From contig JAODTK010005822.1 in the NCBI GenBank assembly GCA_026419785.1, positions 310,001 through 374,000 on the forward strand: DNA of 64,000 nt, read 5' to 3'. Made by a program: the position numbers and the translations under genes. Source of the stretch: Sclerodactyla briareus. Its lineage: Eukaryota > Echinodermata > Holothuroidea > Dendrochirotida > Sclerodactylidae. The notes beneath the pieces are model-generated. The model did not search any database. It was given only the letters and a program-made list of their open reading frames with translations, and was not told where the DNA came from. Positions 23,061 to 34,564 of the stretch are shown here, piece by piece. Positions within the stretch are counted from its first letter, which is position 1. Each line of letters opens with the position of its first letter.

Positions 23061-24777
23061 CTCTTGGAAATCCTGAAAATTCAAATCTTCTTTCGAGCCA
23101 GGAAGAAAAGTTTGGGCTAACGCGGGTATGCGTGACCTGATGAAATAAACGTGCAGAATGCAGATACCAGGAAATTAAATTAGCTGATAAATATGATCGA
23201 GGACCGATGATGACGTCATCGTAGAAGTTGAGAAGGTGGATGCTATAGCAGTCATAAATGCGAACCGAAGAATTTAGAAAACGATAGAAAAACTCATTTC
23301 CCTTCGAAAATATGATGTATATGTTCATGGTCACATTATCCTTAGTCAGTTAACTGACGTCAACATTAGAATCCCAGAATTCTAAACAGCTAGGGCAACA
23401 CAGCTAGCTCGGATACCTCAAACATACTGACTCTCTCTTCTCATTTTCCCGCGATCGAATAATGTACAGCGACACAACTAGTCCGGCTGTTCATTACAAT
23501 CAGCTAAACTTCGTAAACTAGCCGCATCCAGCTGGACTGAACAACAGTTTAGTGGCTATTATTCGACAGATTCTACTCAAGGCTCACAACAGGTTCCGGG
23601 CACGTTCTCAGCATACATCATGTAATCTATAGGCCTGGAATAGTATATTTTTTTAGGTTTTTTCACTCGAATTTGATTCACGAACGGAAAGGCAATAACT
23701 GCCTCGGCGGAGCCTGTGTGTATGTGCAAGTCCATCGTAGAGCTAGTCAGGCTCGTAGCCAACAGTGGAGGGGCGGGTCTCTTTCCCCAAGATTGTGGAC
23801 CCTTTCTTTATCTAATATGGACTTCCTTGATTATCCTGCAATATGAAGCATGATCCCTTGTCCAAACCCATGAAATAGTGCCGTTCCATTGAAACCATGC
23901 TACCATGGTAAACACCGGGTAACCTAAAGATGAATGCTCGTGCTGGACTTGATATGAATTTCTGAAATCAGGTTCAGGAATTTACTTCATAATATCCTGC
24001 CTTTCCGGTATACAGGTATAGTGGCTGGGAAGGCGGACCTTTCGCAATTGAGGTGGGAAGTTCGACCCCCCCCCCCTCCCCTCCGGTCAACAGCCTGGTA
24101 GTAGCAACGTTAAATTGAACTCGGGAATATTGCATTTTCAAATTCCATTGTGTTTACAGTTGACTGATATCTTTAAGCCAGGACAATATACTAACTTTAG
24201 CTACGAAGTGTTGGCTGGCTGGTTACTATAACTACTCAAGAGAACATACATTAGAACCTCAGATATCCTTACATTCTCCTAAAAAAAAAAGATGGACATT
24301 TGAAATAACAATTCGACCTTTTCAGCCAATCAGACTGCAGGAAACTACCCCTGATAGTAGTTTACAGTATTCTGCGCTGGCGGCGTCTTGGCAATGTGGA
24401 AATTCCAGGTTTTCTCTATAACCTTCCTTCTCAGTTTCATTAAAGGGTATATACTGGTATACGAATGCAAAAGAGAATGACTGAGGAAACTTCGACAGGC
24501 TGCTAGTTTGTATATAAAACCGAATAACTTTATACTCCGTACCAGTTTTGCAGTATTTTATCACAATATAATCGTGTGCATGATGAACATTATTTTACAT
24601 TCTATTATAGTTTCAACTTGAACATTAACTTTGTTTCGAGACCGTTTCGAGGGATTAAACAAGAGATGTATACACATGATATTGTAACCGTGGTCTGTTA
24701 ACAGTAATTGTTGGAATTTGTCATGTCTACGACATTTTCTTTGCCTTAACCGTATCCGTTGTTAAACCAACCCTTCC
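23061..24777. other. Unassigned DNA
   Basis: No gene recognised. A C10 tract with adjoining C-rich sequence lies at about 24067-24085. Frames of 61-80 codons (23577-23762 minus, 24322-24564 minus) have no motif. Confidence 0.4.
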
Positions 24778-24806
24778 GTTGCCCGTCTATAAAGTAGACG
24801 GGCAAC
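24778..24806. repeat. Perfect 12-bp hairpin
   Basis: GTTGCCCGTCTA, a 5-nt loop TAAAG, then TAGACGGGCAAC. Stem is perfect and GC-rich. Cruciform or structural role unknown. Confidence 0.9.
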
Positions 24807-25639
24807 GCGCTTTGTGTGCGCTTATATTTCCTAATTAATGCATGGTCAGCTGACCTGATTCAGCCAATCGGAGGGGAGTATTTACGGCAAGCACACGGTA
24901 ACAAACGCACTAAACGTGAAACTAAACGCACAACACTAATAATGTGTCGTTGGCTATACGGCAAGGCTTATTGCTATCAGTTCAATGTGCATCAGTTCAG
25001 GACCGCAGTTGACCAAATAAAAAAAGTATCAGGGGTATGGTCGATCCGAAAAAAAAGTTTTTGCAATTGTTCGACGTCTGACTTGTTCGGTCAGTGTTCC
25101 GTTACTGAACACAAGTAGTTACAAGTGTGGAATATTAAGGGCAGTGCATGTACTTCAGTCCAGCAGTTCAGGGTTCGCAACATCATTTTAAAAGTACATT
25201 AGGCAGATAACATAAGCAGATGAACAGGGCTTAATTAACAGCATGATGAAATGAAATCCACATTAGTGTCTCGGAACAACCGCTTCCATATCGGCAACTC
25301 ATCATTTTCGTGATATATCTTCCTAAATTCAAATTATTTTTAATAGCCTGTCCAATGATTGGATATCTGTTTGTGTTTTTCTTGGCCCATCTGAAATATG
25401 GTCCCGAGGGCGATGGATGAATTCCTCCATAGCTTCTAGCGCCCGTCTCGGTCGTTCATTGTAAATTGTCGCCATTATCGTCATATAATGTGTTTGATAG
25501 ATAGACGAAGAGACCATATGCCTAATATGTAGAAGAACTTTGGAGCTGCAGACCAGTTAGCAGGTATAGGAGAGATCGGGGATCCAAGTACTCGAGTATG
25601 TGGGTTAGTTGCTTATAGGGGTGGGGTATATTTAATTGC
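24807..25639. other. Unassigned DNA with one 100-codon frame
   Basis: An ATG-less frame (24816-25118; 100 codons, begins at a non-ATG codon) encodes a basic, cysteine-containing sequence (SFCNCSTSDLFGQCS near its end) that I do not recognise. Nothing else was identified. Confidence 0.35.
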
Positions 25640-26165
25640 CTCATCTTTTAAATGTTAGATACGCTCTAAACAAAATTGAGTCGAATCAATCCAGAAATGG
25701 GTCGGGAGAAAGCCAAACCAATTCTGGGGTCACAGTTTGTCCCAGGTTGGATATAGTTGATCCCGATTTGGGTAAGACAAAATGGGCAAAATTTGGTTTG
25801 GTTCCCTCTTGACCCAATTCTGTGTCAATTTGACCGAAATGTTTCTAGAGTGGTTAGCGCAAATTTAGTTCGTATGGCTCGTGGAAATAAGTAACTGTAT
25901 GAAAAGTCACAGTGGAACCAATGCCGATTTGGGTAAAAAAGGGCCCCAAAATTGTGTTAGTTCTCTCCTGGCCCAACTCTTGGTCAATTCTTCCAATTTT
26001 TCATTCTTCCTCACGCGGGGCCTCGTCATAGGATTTGAACCTTTGTGCGTCTTGTGCCCATAAAAAAATTGACCGAAATGTTTCCATAGCAAGCCATACG
26101 ATAGCTCGTATGGCTTGGGTAGATATGTAATTTCTTTGTAAAGTCAGAGTTAAACCAGTGTTGAA
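25640..26165 (+). repeat. Diverged tandem repeat, two to three units
   Basis: A unit beginning GATTTGGGTAA, then a C-rich CCTG.CCCAA.TCT, TTGACCGAAATGTTTC.A, CGTATGGCT.G and AAAGTCA.AGT..AACCA occurs at about 25766-25925 and again at 25926-26163. A partial third unit may precede it at 25690-25765. Units are about 160 and 238 bp, the second having an insertion. Overlapping frames here (25881-26339) are shadows. Confidence 0.7.
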
Positions 26166-26430
26166 GTATACCCGGTATAGTTTACCATATAGCTGTGGCA
26201 GCATAGATGGAGGCGACATGTTGCCCAGGGTTTCTTGGGGGAAGAGATATCCATTACACAACAGATTCAATAATAGGTAAATAAGGATATTGTCTGATAA
26301 TAACAAGCATTGCAAGTAGCCAATACTAAGCATGTACATGCTAAAATACCTCTGAGAGTATGTAATACTAACAACAGGTAAGATATGCCCGATGCGCGCT
26401 GTCTCGGTTGGCTACTCTGCCCCTAATCCT
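26166..26430. other. Spacer between tandem repeats
   Basis: No feature recognised. Confidence 0.4.
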
Positions 26431-27672
26431 GACAGTAACGGCTAAGTAAGCGTGTCAATGAACACAGTCTGACAATAGTAGCTATGTAAGCTTATCAGTG
26501 AACGCAGTCTGACAGTAGTAGCTATGTAAGCTTGTCAATGAACACAGTCTGACAGTAGCAGCTATGTAAGCTTGTTAATGAACACAGTCTGACAGTAGCA
26601 CTATGTAAGCTTGTTAATGAACACAGTCTGACAGTAGCAGCTATGTAAGCTTGTTAATGAACACAGTCTGACAGTAGCAACTATGTAAGCTTGTCAATGA
26701 ACACAGTCTGGCAGTAGCAGCTATGTAAGCTTGTCAATGAACACAGTCTGACAGTAGCACTATGTAAGCTTGTTATGAACACAGTCTGACAGTAAAAGCT
26801 ATGTGAGCTTGTTAATGAACACAGTCTGACAGTAGCAACTATGTAAGCTTGTTATGGAACACAGTCTGACAGTAGCAACTATGTAAGCTTGTCAATGAAC
26901 ACAGTTGACAGTAGCAACTATGCAAGCTTGTCAATGAACACAGTCTGACAGTAGCAACTATGTAAGCTTGTTAATGAACACAGTCGGACAATCACAACAA
27001 CGTAAGCTTGTCAATGAACACAGTCTGACAGTAGCAACTATGTAAGCTTGCTAATGAACACAGTCTGACAGTAGCAACTATGTAAGCTTGTTAATGAACA
27101 CAGTCTGACAGTAGCAACTATGTAAGCTTGTTAATGAACACAGTCTGACAATAGTAGCTATGTAAGCTTGTCAATGACACAGTCTGACAGTAGCAGCTAT
27201 GTAAGCTTGTCAATGAACACAGTCTGACAGTAGCACTATGTAAGCTTGTTATGGAACACAGTCTGACAATAGTAGCTATGTAAGCTTGTCAATGAACACA
27301 GTCTGACAGTAGCAGCTATGTAAGCTTGTCAATGAAAACAGCCCAACAGTAGTAGCTATGTAAGTTTGTCAATGAATGAGGTCTGAAAGAAACAGGTATG
27401 TAAGCTTGACAATGAACACAGTCTGGCAGTAGCAGCTATGCAAGCTTGACAATGAACACAGTCTGGCAGTAGCAGCTATGCAAGCTTGACAATGAACACA
27501 GTCTGGCAGTAGCAGCTATGCAAGCTTGACAATGAACACAGTCTGGCAGTAGCAGCTATGCAAGCTTGACAATGAACACAGTCTGGCAGTAGCAGCTATG
27601 CAAGCTTGTCATTGAAAACAGCCCGACAGTAGTAGCTATGTATAAGCGTGTCAATGAACAAAGTCTGACAGA
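26431..27672 (+). repeat. Minisatellite, 40-bp unit, about 31 copies
   Basis: Head-to-tail units with consensus GTAAGCTTGTCAATGAACAC then AGTCTGACAGTAGCAGCTAT. Most units carry a HindIII site. Frequent variants are a 39-bp unit lacking one base in GTAGCACTATG and units with TTAATG in place of TCAATG. Near the right end, from 27401 to 27600, five successive 40-bp units with AAGCTTGACAATG and CTGGCAG are essentially identical, so that block was copied recently. Flanking units at both edges (26431-26480 and 27601-27672) are the most diverged, as expected of unequal exchange. There is no coding potential. Confidence 0.97.
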
Positions 27673-27849
27673 ACTGCAGAAGATGACACGCCATCTTCAG
27701 TCCATTCAAGATTTAGGTCATCGATATTTTGGCTCCGTCGGCTCTTTCTCATATCGGTTTTCCATTTCCATCGACCTTTCATCGCCCAAACTCTCTAGGA
27801 TAAGTGATAATTTGATTTCAACTTGAACGGAGGCGTCCCTCTGTACGTC
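27673..27849. other. Spacer
   Basis: No feature recognised. Confidence 0.4.
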
Positions 27850-28215
27850 CAATTCTCAGCCTCGCAGATGTCTTCAGGAACTATTATCTAATTTGCAATT
27901 ACACCGATGTCCACCCCGGCGCCATGTGTAAACAATCTCTCAACCGATTTTTTGAAAAAGAAAATATTAGGGGTGAGGTAACAACAGCGAAGGTTCATTA
28001 CAGAAAACGAAATCGGGCCTCGGGGATTCGGACTATAAATTGGAGAGGACCCTTGGCGCGGTTTTGGCACAAATTATATTAATTGGTAATATTATCTACC
28101 TATAGCTAGCTGCCTATGTACACTGTACAGGGTTCGCTATTGTGTGATAACAACGGAGCCCCCTGGAGCATTGAATAGATAGCTATCGTTTCCCCCTTTC
28201 TTTGTAGAAAATAAG
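27850..28215 (+). repeat. Dispersed repeat family 2, copy 2
   Basis: Homologous to 858-1215 in the same orientation: TTGCAATTACACCGATGTCC, CATGTGTAAACAA, GGTGAGGTAACAACAGCG, ATTACAGAAAA, GGACTATAAATTGG, GGCACAAATTATATTAATTG, GGTAATATTATC, ATAGCTATCGTTT. The first copy has the same words with scattered changes and small indels. Class unknown; see copy 1. Confidence 0.7.
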
Positions 28216-29138
28216 GTCAGGAATTAGGCGCGAGCAAGGTAGTCTCGAATCAGTTTCTGTTTGAAAGACACCTTGACTACGTAGTGTTAAAGCATATAGG
28301 GATAATATCAAACCTTTCTTATTTGACTAGATATACTCAGATATATGTAGTCATAGCACTTAATAATCAGAGAATGAGTAACATTTCTTCGGTATAATTT
28401 TTTCTTGAATTGTTTGACTTGCTTCGATTTTGTGATGAAGAACGAGACATCTAGCCTAGGCTTTTCGAAACCGCGGATTTTGTCGGAGTCGCGAGCCGGG
28501 GGCATAGGTGAACGCCCCCCCCCCCCCCTCTCCCACTTTCTTTACGAAGAAGCAAAATTGTCTTCCTGGCAAATAAAGTGTGCGCCTTTGATGAGGGCTG
28601 GGGCGTAACCAGGCAGGCTTGAGGGAAAGTGCTCGATCTTCTTCACAGGCACATGATTGCTCATCCAGACCCATATGTGCGGAAACCCGAACTCAACGGG
28701 CCCCCTGGAGCGAGCTTATCATGACAGCTTCATTTAAGTGGGGGTGCTGGGGGCTCTAGGAGGCGCCAGGTCACCATCTAAGAGGAGCGCCACAATCGGT
28801 TAGCCCGTAGCGTACAAGAATTAGCGAATGGCCCTTCCAGATAGCAGAAATTAAATGGCGCTTCCCCTGACCTATTCTAGGAAGCTGATACAATCCGTGG
28901 CCACAGTTGTTCCGACATTAACTATAGGCATGTCACAGGAATAAAATTACCCGAATCGAAAAAAAGTTGCTTGAATGAATGTCGTCACTATTGCGCGAGG
29001 AGCGCGTGTACTTAATTTCACCACATTTTGGGGGCAATCACCATAAAATTGGGCACTCAGTAAATATTTGAGGTAATCCTTCCGCTTTCGCTTCATCTCT
29101 GCTCGAATTCATATTACCTCATATAGTATCTCCTAGAA
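28216..29138. other. Unassigned DNA with C tract
   Basis: A C13 tract at about 28507-28519 lies in CAT-less G+C-rich sequence. The stretch near 28830-28860 (CTTCCAGATAGCAGAAAT..AAATGGC) resembles 29630-29655 (CTCCCAGATGGCAGAAAATGGC), and phrases such as GGCGTAACCAGGCAGG (about 28600) and GTGGCGTAGCCAGAAG (about 29551) look alike. They may be ends of a non-autonomous DNA transposon family (the wording is reminiscent of hAT-type ends), but I cannot delimit one. Confidence 0.35.
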
Positions 29139-29440
29139 AAAAAAGCATTTCCAGGCAGCCGTTGATGCAATTGTGCAATATAGCACGCCTGAACACCCAG
29201 TTCGTTCCAAGAATTCGTGTTTTCACCTAGTCTCCTAGTCCTGAGTATGAACCAATTCTCGAAAATTGTTGGCATCTGCAGCGGGCGTTGATGCAACCGA
29301 TTGCAATATAGCACTCCTGAACATCTACTCCGATCCTGAAATTGTTTTAATCGTTTTACTTGCTTTGTGTTGTAACTTCGGGAATTTTGGCATTTCCCAG
29401 GCGGTCGTTGATGCCATCTGGTGCAACTTATTACAACCAA
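29139..29440 (+). repeat. Tandem repeat, three units of about 120-128 bp
   Basis: GGCAT(T/C)TSCAG.G..CGTTGATGC then TGCAAT/ATATAGCAC and CCTGAACA recur at about 29143, 29271 and 29389, the last unit being partial. Divergence between units is substantial. Frames on either strand across it mirror the repeat and are not genes. Confidence 0.7.
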
Positions 29441-32024
29441 ACCAGGGAATCGTGCAGAAGGAAGACAGCGCTGGGTTGAGGGTTAACGAGCTTTATCTCC
29501 TTTCAACAGCGCTGTGCATTTTGGACCATCCTGGATGAGGGGGGGGGGTTAGTGGCGTAGCCAGAAGTTTTTGGGCGGGAGCGAGCGCTGGAGGGGCTCC
29601 ACCATTTCAGGGGGCGTCATGGAAAATGAGGCCTCCCAGATGGCAGAAAATGGCACTCGTCGCGTAGCCACAGTTTCCAGTTCCTTCCTTTCTTTCATAT
29701 AATTTTGATTTCCAGTTTGCAGACGGACTGGGCGGCACTTTTTTGTGGCATGCCCCTTCCCCGCCCAACGCTCCCCCGTCACTCTGCTAATGGAAAATAA
29801 CGAAACATCTGGGTTCACCTTGATGTCGACACTTTCAAGTTCAACAAACATCAAGTTGGGTGAACCTGAGAATGCCGCTGCAGTATGTTACCTTAGATGT
29901 TCCCAATGCCGTGGGTTATACAGTGTTTAGGGGCGGAGAGCGCGTCAAACCGCTCTGGTTCTGAAATGAGGTTGTCTGTGCGGAAAATGAGAAAAAATCA
30001 TAAGACAGTGCTATACCCTGTATGCCTATAAAAAACAAAAATTGGTGTGGCTAACGAAACTATGTGAAGTTCAACTGAACAACGGAGGCGACTACAGCGG
30101 TTATTTCACGTCACGCTCCGCTGAGCATCGCTTGACACAGCTGATGTTTTCGGTTAACTACATGCAGTTTTTGAGCGACACGCGAACGAGGGAGGGCGTG
30201 ACCAGTACACTGGTGGCATCATGCAATCTACTCTGGAATTTCTCCTATCTACGTCAATCGGAGCGCGTATAGCAGTCTTTGTATCATGTTCCATGTTAGG
30301 TGGGTGTTGGCCCGTCCTCTTTCAAGGTTCAAATTAGCCGTGCTAGTGTAATACACATAATTACAGACAGGCATTCGTCTACTTTTCAGTAAGTTTGATC
30401 CGCCGAGTCCGGCGCTTTCGCACTATGGCTTGACTGGTGCCCGAAAGCATTTGGAAAAGTCTCTGATGGTGGAAAATGAGAACTAAAATAGAATTATGAT
30501 CCCAATTAGGTCAAATGTTTAGGCTCAAAGTTAACGGAAATGAACCTGAAAGTTCTACTCAATATGGAAACAGAAACAGTGTATAAGCAGCATTTTGCAA
30601 AAAAAAAAATATTCCCATGTATTGGGTTTCCCTTGCCAAGTTAGGTGCATTTGAAACTTGGAGATAGGCGCCGCCATTTTCCTCTCAAAAAAAAAATGGC
30701 AAGAGACTTGAACAAGTCCCATTATGGTGCCACACTACCCCTACTAACAGGGATTCAATGTAGTTTCCTCTTGTTTACCTATCATAAGCACTAGTGAGCA
30801 ATCCGATGCACACGCGTCTTCCCAATGAATTACTGAAGCATATACTGTGGATATACGAGATGGCAACACGTAGTAGCACTACTGACAGTGTAAGGTGAAT
30901 CCGTCCACCCTCGCATTCGGGGAAAACACCGGATTAAACTGGCTGAGATGATACTGTGGAGAGTAAATCAACGCTAAATTGGCTTAAAATTATGTCCATT
31001 ATGGCGAAATATTTGCCACAATAATATGAAAACAAAACCTTTATAACTACAATGGGTTGAGTACAAGCAAAATCCTCATCAAATGGCGTACCCTGCTGAA
31101 CATTGTTAGCTCACTTTCGAAATCATACTTACATTTCCTTTAACAAAAGCGGCTCTAGTGAATATTGGTGAGATGCTTTTTCCTGCGATATGCGTGAGCA
31201 TTTGGGCGTAATTGGGGAAGATATGAATTTGATTGCGCATTGCCACGTCAACCGGGGGGGGGGGGGGTGTTTGGTATTTGGCCCGCAGGAAAATCATACC
31301 CTCCCTGGTATATTGTATAATACTGTTATGACTAGTGTAATCTCCCCTAGGAAGTGGAGAGCCTCTAACGGGGGTCACACAAAGTTCACTTGATCAGTAT
31401 TTGTTTTAATTCGGATTTATTAAAACCATGACGCCTTTGGGAATCCCCTCTGTGCTTTGTTTAGCTCATATACGCGCTGCGTTGATGCGCTATATGCATG
31501 CATGTGATATCCAGGTATGGGGCCGGACAAGACACGCAAATGCTTCCTTAACAGTCTTAACGGACTTGCGTACCTCTACTACCATGACTGCTTTTAATTC
31601 TATCCTATTTGACGTTTCGACACGGATTGTTCACCAACTGCTCGCGTCGAGGCATGAATGTGTTATGATAATTTTCATGTCCTGTCACGAAAACGTGAAA
31701 ATGTTGACATTTGAAATGGGACGGAAACATTCCAGTCCTTTCAAAGAATAGGACTCAACTAAACGCCTGTGATGTCATCCTTTACGTCACTCGAGGCAAC
31801 GTACTTTTCTAACCCGCTCGACAACAAACATGTGGGTGGCCACCCTGCAGCTGGGACGACCTGGAATTCGTGCCCTGACTGCCCATGATCAACGCAGGAT
31901 ATAGTTCAGTGCAAATCATATATGATAGAAAATAACTAAATGTTATTTTCCCTTTTGCCAGGTTGCAATCAAAACAGGTCAGTAGGGAACAGTAGTTCAT
32001 TTAGTAGATTTTGATTGTATTTCT
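29441..32024. other. Unassigned DNA with G tracts
   Basis: G-rich runs lie at about 29540-29548 and a G14 tract at 31254-31267. Frames of 61-107 codons (29549-29854 minus, 31106-31378 minus, 31428-31751 plus) have no motif. No repeat family assigned apart from the weak 29551-29670 similarity to 28600-28860. Confidence 0.4.
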
Positions 32025-32345
32025 ACTGCGGGTTCAGGAAGCAAGTAGGATCTCAAGGAACCCTTGGCGTATTGATCGTATATGCGCACCAGCGATAACC
32101 TCGCCTTCTCTATCGTTCTTCCTCGCCTAGTGCTCAGATGAATCGAGGCATACGGATGAAACTTAACAAAATCATCAAAGTTGGAATCACCCATCTAAAA
32201 CAGAAGCACACCCATCGAACCGATCAATTCATCGAAAACGAATCACCCTCGAAAACAGAATCAACCCATCAAACCAGAAGCAATGCCTTCAAGAACAGAC
32301 CAACCCATTGAAAAGCTGGAATCAGCCTATCCAAACAAGCATTAG
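32025..32345 (+). repeat. Dispersed repeat family 3 with ~20-bp periodic repeats (copy 2)
   Basis: The first ~125 bp match 16905-17030. The second part (about 32180-32340) is a degenerate periodic array of words like CATCGAAAACAGAATCAACC, roughly 8 units of 18-21 bp. The junction GAAACTTAACAAAATCATCA then AAGTTGGAAT is also found, inverted, at 38430-38470 next to the same kind of array. The array gives phased A tracts, which could bend DNA. Confidence 0.65.
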
Positions 32346-34564
32346 TACGTCATATGATTCTCCCATGACCTCCACCTCACAGGTGGTCATGTGTATTGCA
32401 GTGTGCTCCTTCAAGTTTAAATACAATCCGCGCAGTCCTGCGCGCCAATTGTGAACAAGAATGCACCTCTGCGTAGTGATTCCTTGCCTTTTTTCCTGAC
32501 AGGCCCCTTACTCAGCTATATCAACCCTGCAAGATGTGTGGTTGCCAACTCAACCACACCTTGACACAAAACGATCCCCTCAATATTACTCATCGCATGA
32601 GATTAGATACTTGTTGCTTTTGACCTTGGTCAAAAAGTCATCTGCGGGCAATTGAAATGAAATACAAAAATAACCTGGTAGTAAGTATATCTTGCGAGTT
32701 GAAAGGTAAAGTAATGAGTCATAACCAGCGAGGTCCAATGTTTCCATTCGTGTTGGGAAGTCCCAGCGACCGAAACACTACGTCAGCAGACTGCAGCGCA
32801 AGACTAAATGATGAGGATCATTTATCAACATTCATTCCTCATAAGTACTGGTGTGGTCAAAGCAGTAGATTTGAATTCAGTGGCAGTTCTTATCGACAAC
32901 CCAACATCATTGACAAATGTGAAAAACTATCTTTTTTAGGGGTCTATTTGTGGGGAAAGAGAAGTGCATACAGGCCTATATATTACAATTGCATCCCTCC
33001 ACTACCCTGGACACGGCGAGTCTCGTAGTAAGTCCAGTGTCCCCAATAGCTGTGTTCACATGTGGTCCTTGTACCATATTCGTTAATAAGCACTAATGTG
33101 ACTGAGGGTAAGTCATTGCCCGTCAATCGTTTCATTTGTACAGCAAGTATCTGTGGTCTGTCAATTGACTGTGGTGTATCAATTTGCATATTTTTCAGGC
33201 CCAAGTCCTGGGGAGGGTCATCATTTTGTTGTCGTGCAATGACTCAATTGTCCCTGGGGTACAAGGGGTGTCTGCAATTGACCAGTGGCATAACTGTTCG
33301 GAATACTTTTATCAATAGCTATTTTACCAGTCCATCAAATGTCCATTGCTATTTTTAGGTCAAACTTTTCACAAGGCTTTGAAATCACATATTCTCCTCG
33401 CTACATGGTGGGGTGTGCGGAATGTCCCTCTATAGGACCCACGCCATGCAGCCCCTGCCCGACCAAATGTATCTGGCTGCACGATAATTATACAAATCGA
33501 TATAGAACAGACAAGATCTTTGTATTTTCTAGTATATATAGCCCATTTGAATACATTTCGACTTAATGTGGCTCGTTAATGTTGATCAGTATGACTTCTG
33601 GCACATTTGTTTGACATGTTATTATCCTGGCCATCACTTTTCCCAAATATCCACATCATGGGACAGTCAACACCAGATAGAGAGGCACTGGGGAAGAAGA
33701 GATACTTTATAGACTTAACCCCTGCCATTTCTGCCTGGGTTACAGGGTATGCCCCTCGACTTTTTTGCTCCTGGGTACAGTGACTGCCCCACTTTTGCTC
33801 AATAGCAAAAATGCCACAAATGGTTGTGCCTTCGCTTAGCTTTCTGAAGTTCCTTGACCCTTGCTTTTCTTCGTCCTTCCTCCCAACTCACTGCTTCTAC
33901 AACACAGACCACAGTTTATCCCCTCATTAGGGCTTGTCATGAATCACAGGTAATACTACCCACACCAAGGTCCTCCTGCCTGGTTCAGTCATTCACAACC
34001 TGGAATAGTGTGGCTTGTCGCATTCCCAGTAGGGAAGTGTAAACAAATCAATAATCAGATAGACTGAGTGCACAAGAGAATAATTGGATTACCCCCTCAT
34101 CAATCCTCTGAGCATTGCCAGTGCCATGTACATTTCCACACTGATGGCTGACGGCAGTCTCAAAGTTTATTATTGTGTTTTTTTACTCTCACTTCTTTGG
34201 CAGTCTCACACACAGCCTGAGAGATTAAATCCTTTTGAGGATGGGGGGAATGTTTTGACCAGTCACCACTGAAGCTTATTATAGTATACACCACAAAACG
34301 ACAGTGGTTTCAGAGGATAATGGCTGGGCTACATAGGTTTTTCAAAATGAATTCAGCAGGACATTTCCGTAGTGCATTTTCTGCTGTAATAACTAGTTAA
34401 ATGGTAATTTGAAGATCATAATCACCGTTTTCAATTATGTAAGCCACAACTTGGCATTCTCACCCTCGAGTAAAAAAAATATACGCCTATGGAAGAAATT
34501 GCCAGTTTTCTACCCATCCCATCGATATCCATCTATCGGAAAAAAAAAAAAAAAAAAACAATAG
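32346..34564. other. Unassigned DNA, longest frame 123 codons
   Basis: The frame at 32657-33028 (123 codons, ATG start) encodes MKYKNNLVVSISCELKG... and is serine- and basic-rich with no domain I recognise; it overlaps frames on the other strand. I do not call it a gene, but it is among the few frames here not explained by simple sequence or a known repeat. Further frames to 34272 are shorter. A17 tract at about 34541-34558. Confidence 0.3.

Noticed and set aside
22900-23334. 144-codon minus-strand frame as a gene
   Set aside because: Its C-terminal third lies in a dispersed repeat copy (22890-23060) whose homologues do not keep the frame open.
24816-25118. 100-codon basic frame as a gene
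   Set aside because: No ATG at its start and no known domain; kept only as a note in the unassigned stretch.
26431-27672. CRISPR-like array
   Set aside because: Units are contiguous 40-bp repeats with no unique spacers, and the DNA is eukaryotic; it is a minisatellite.
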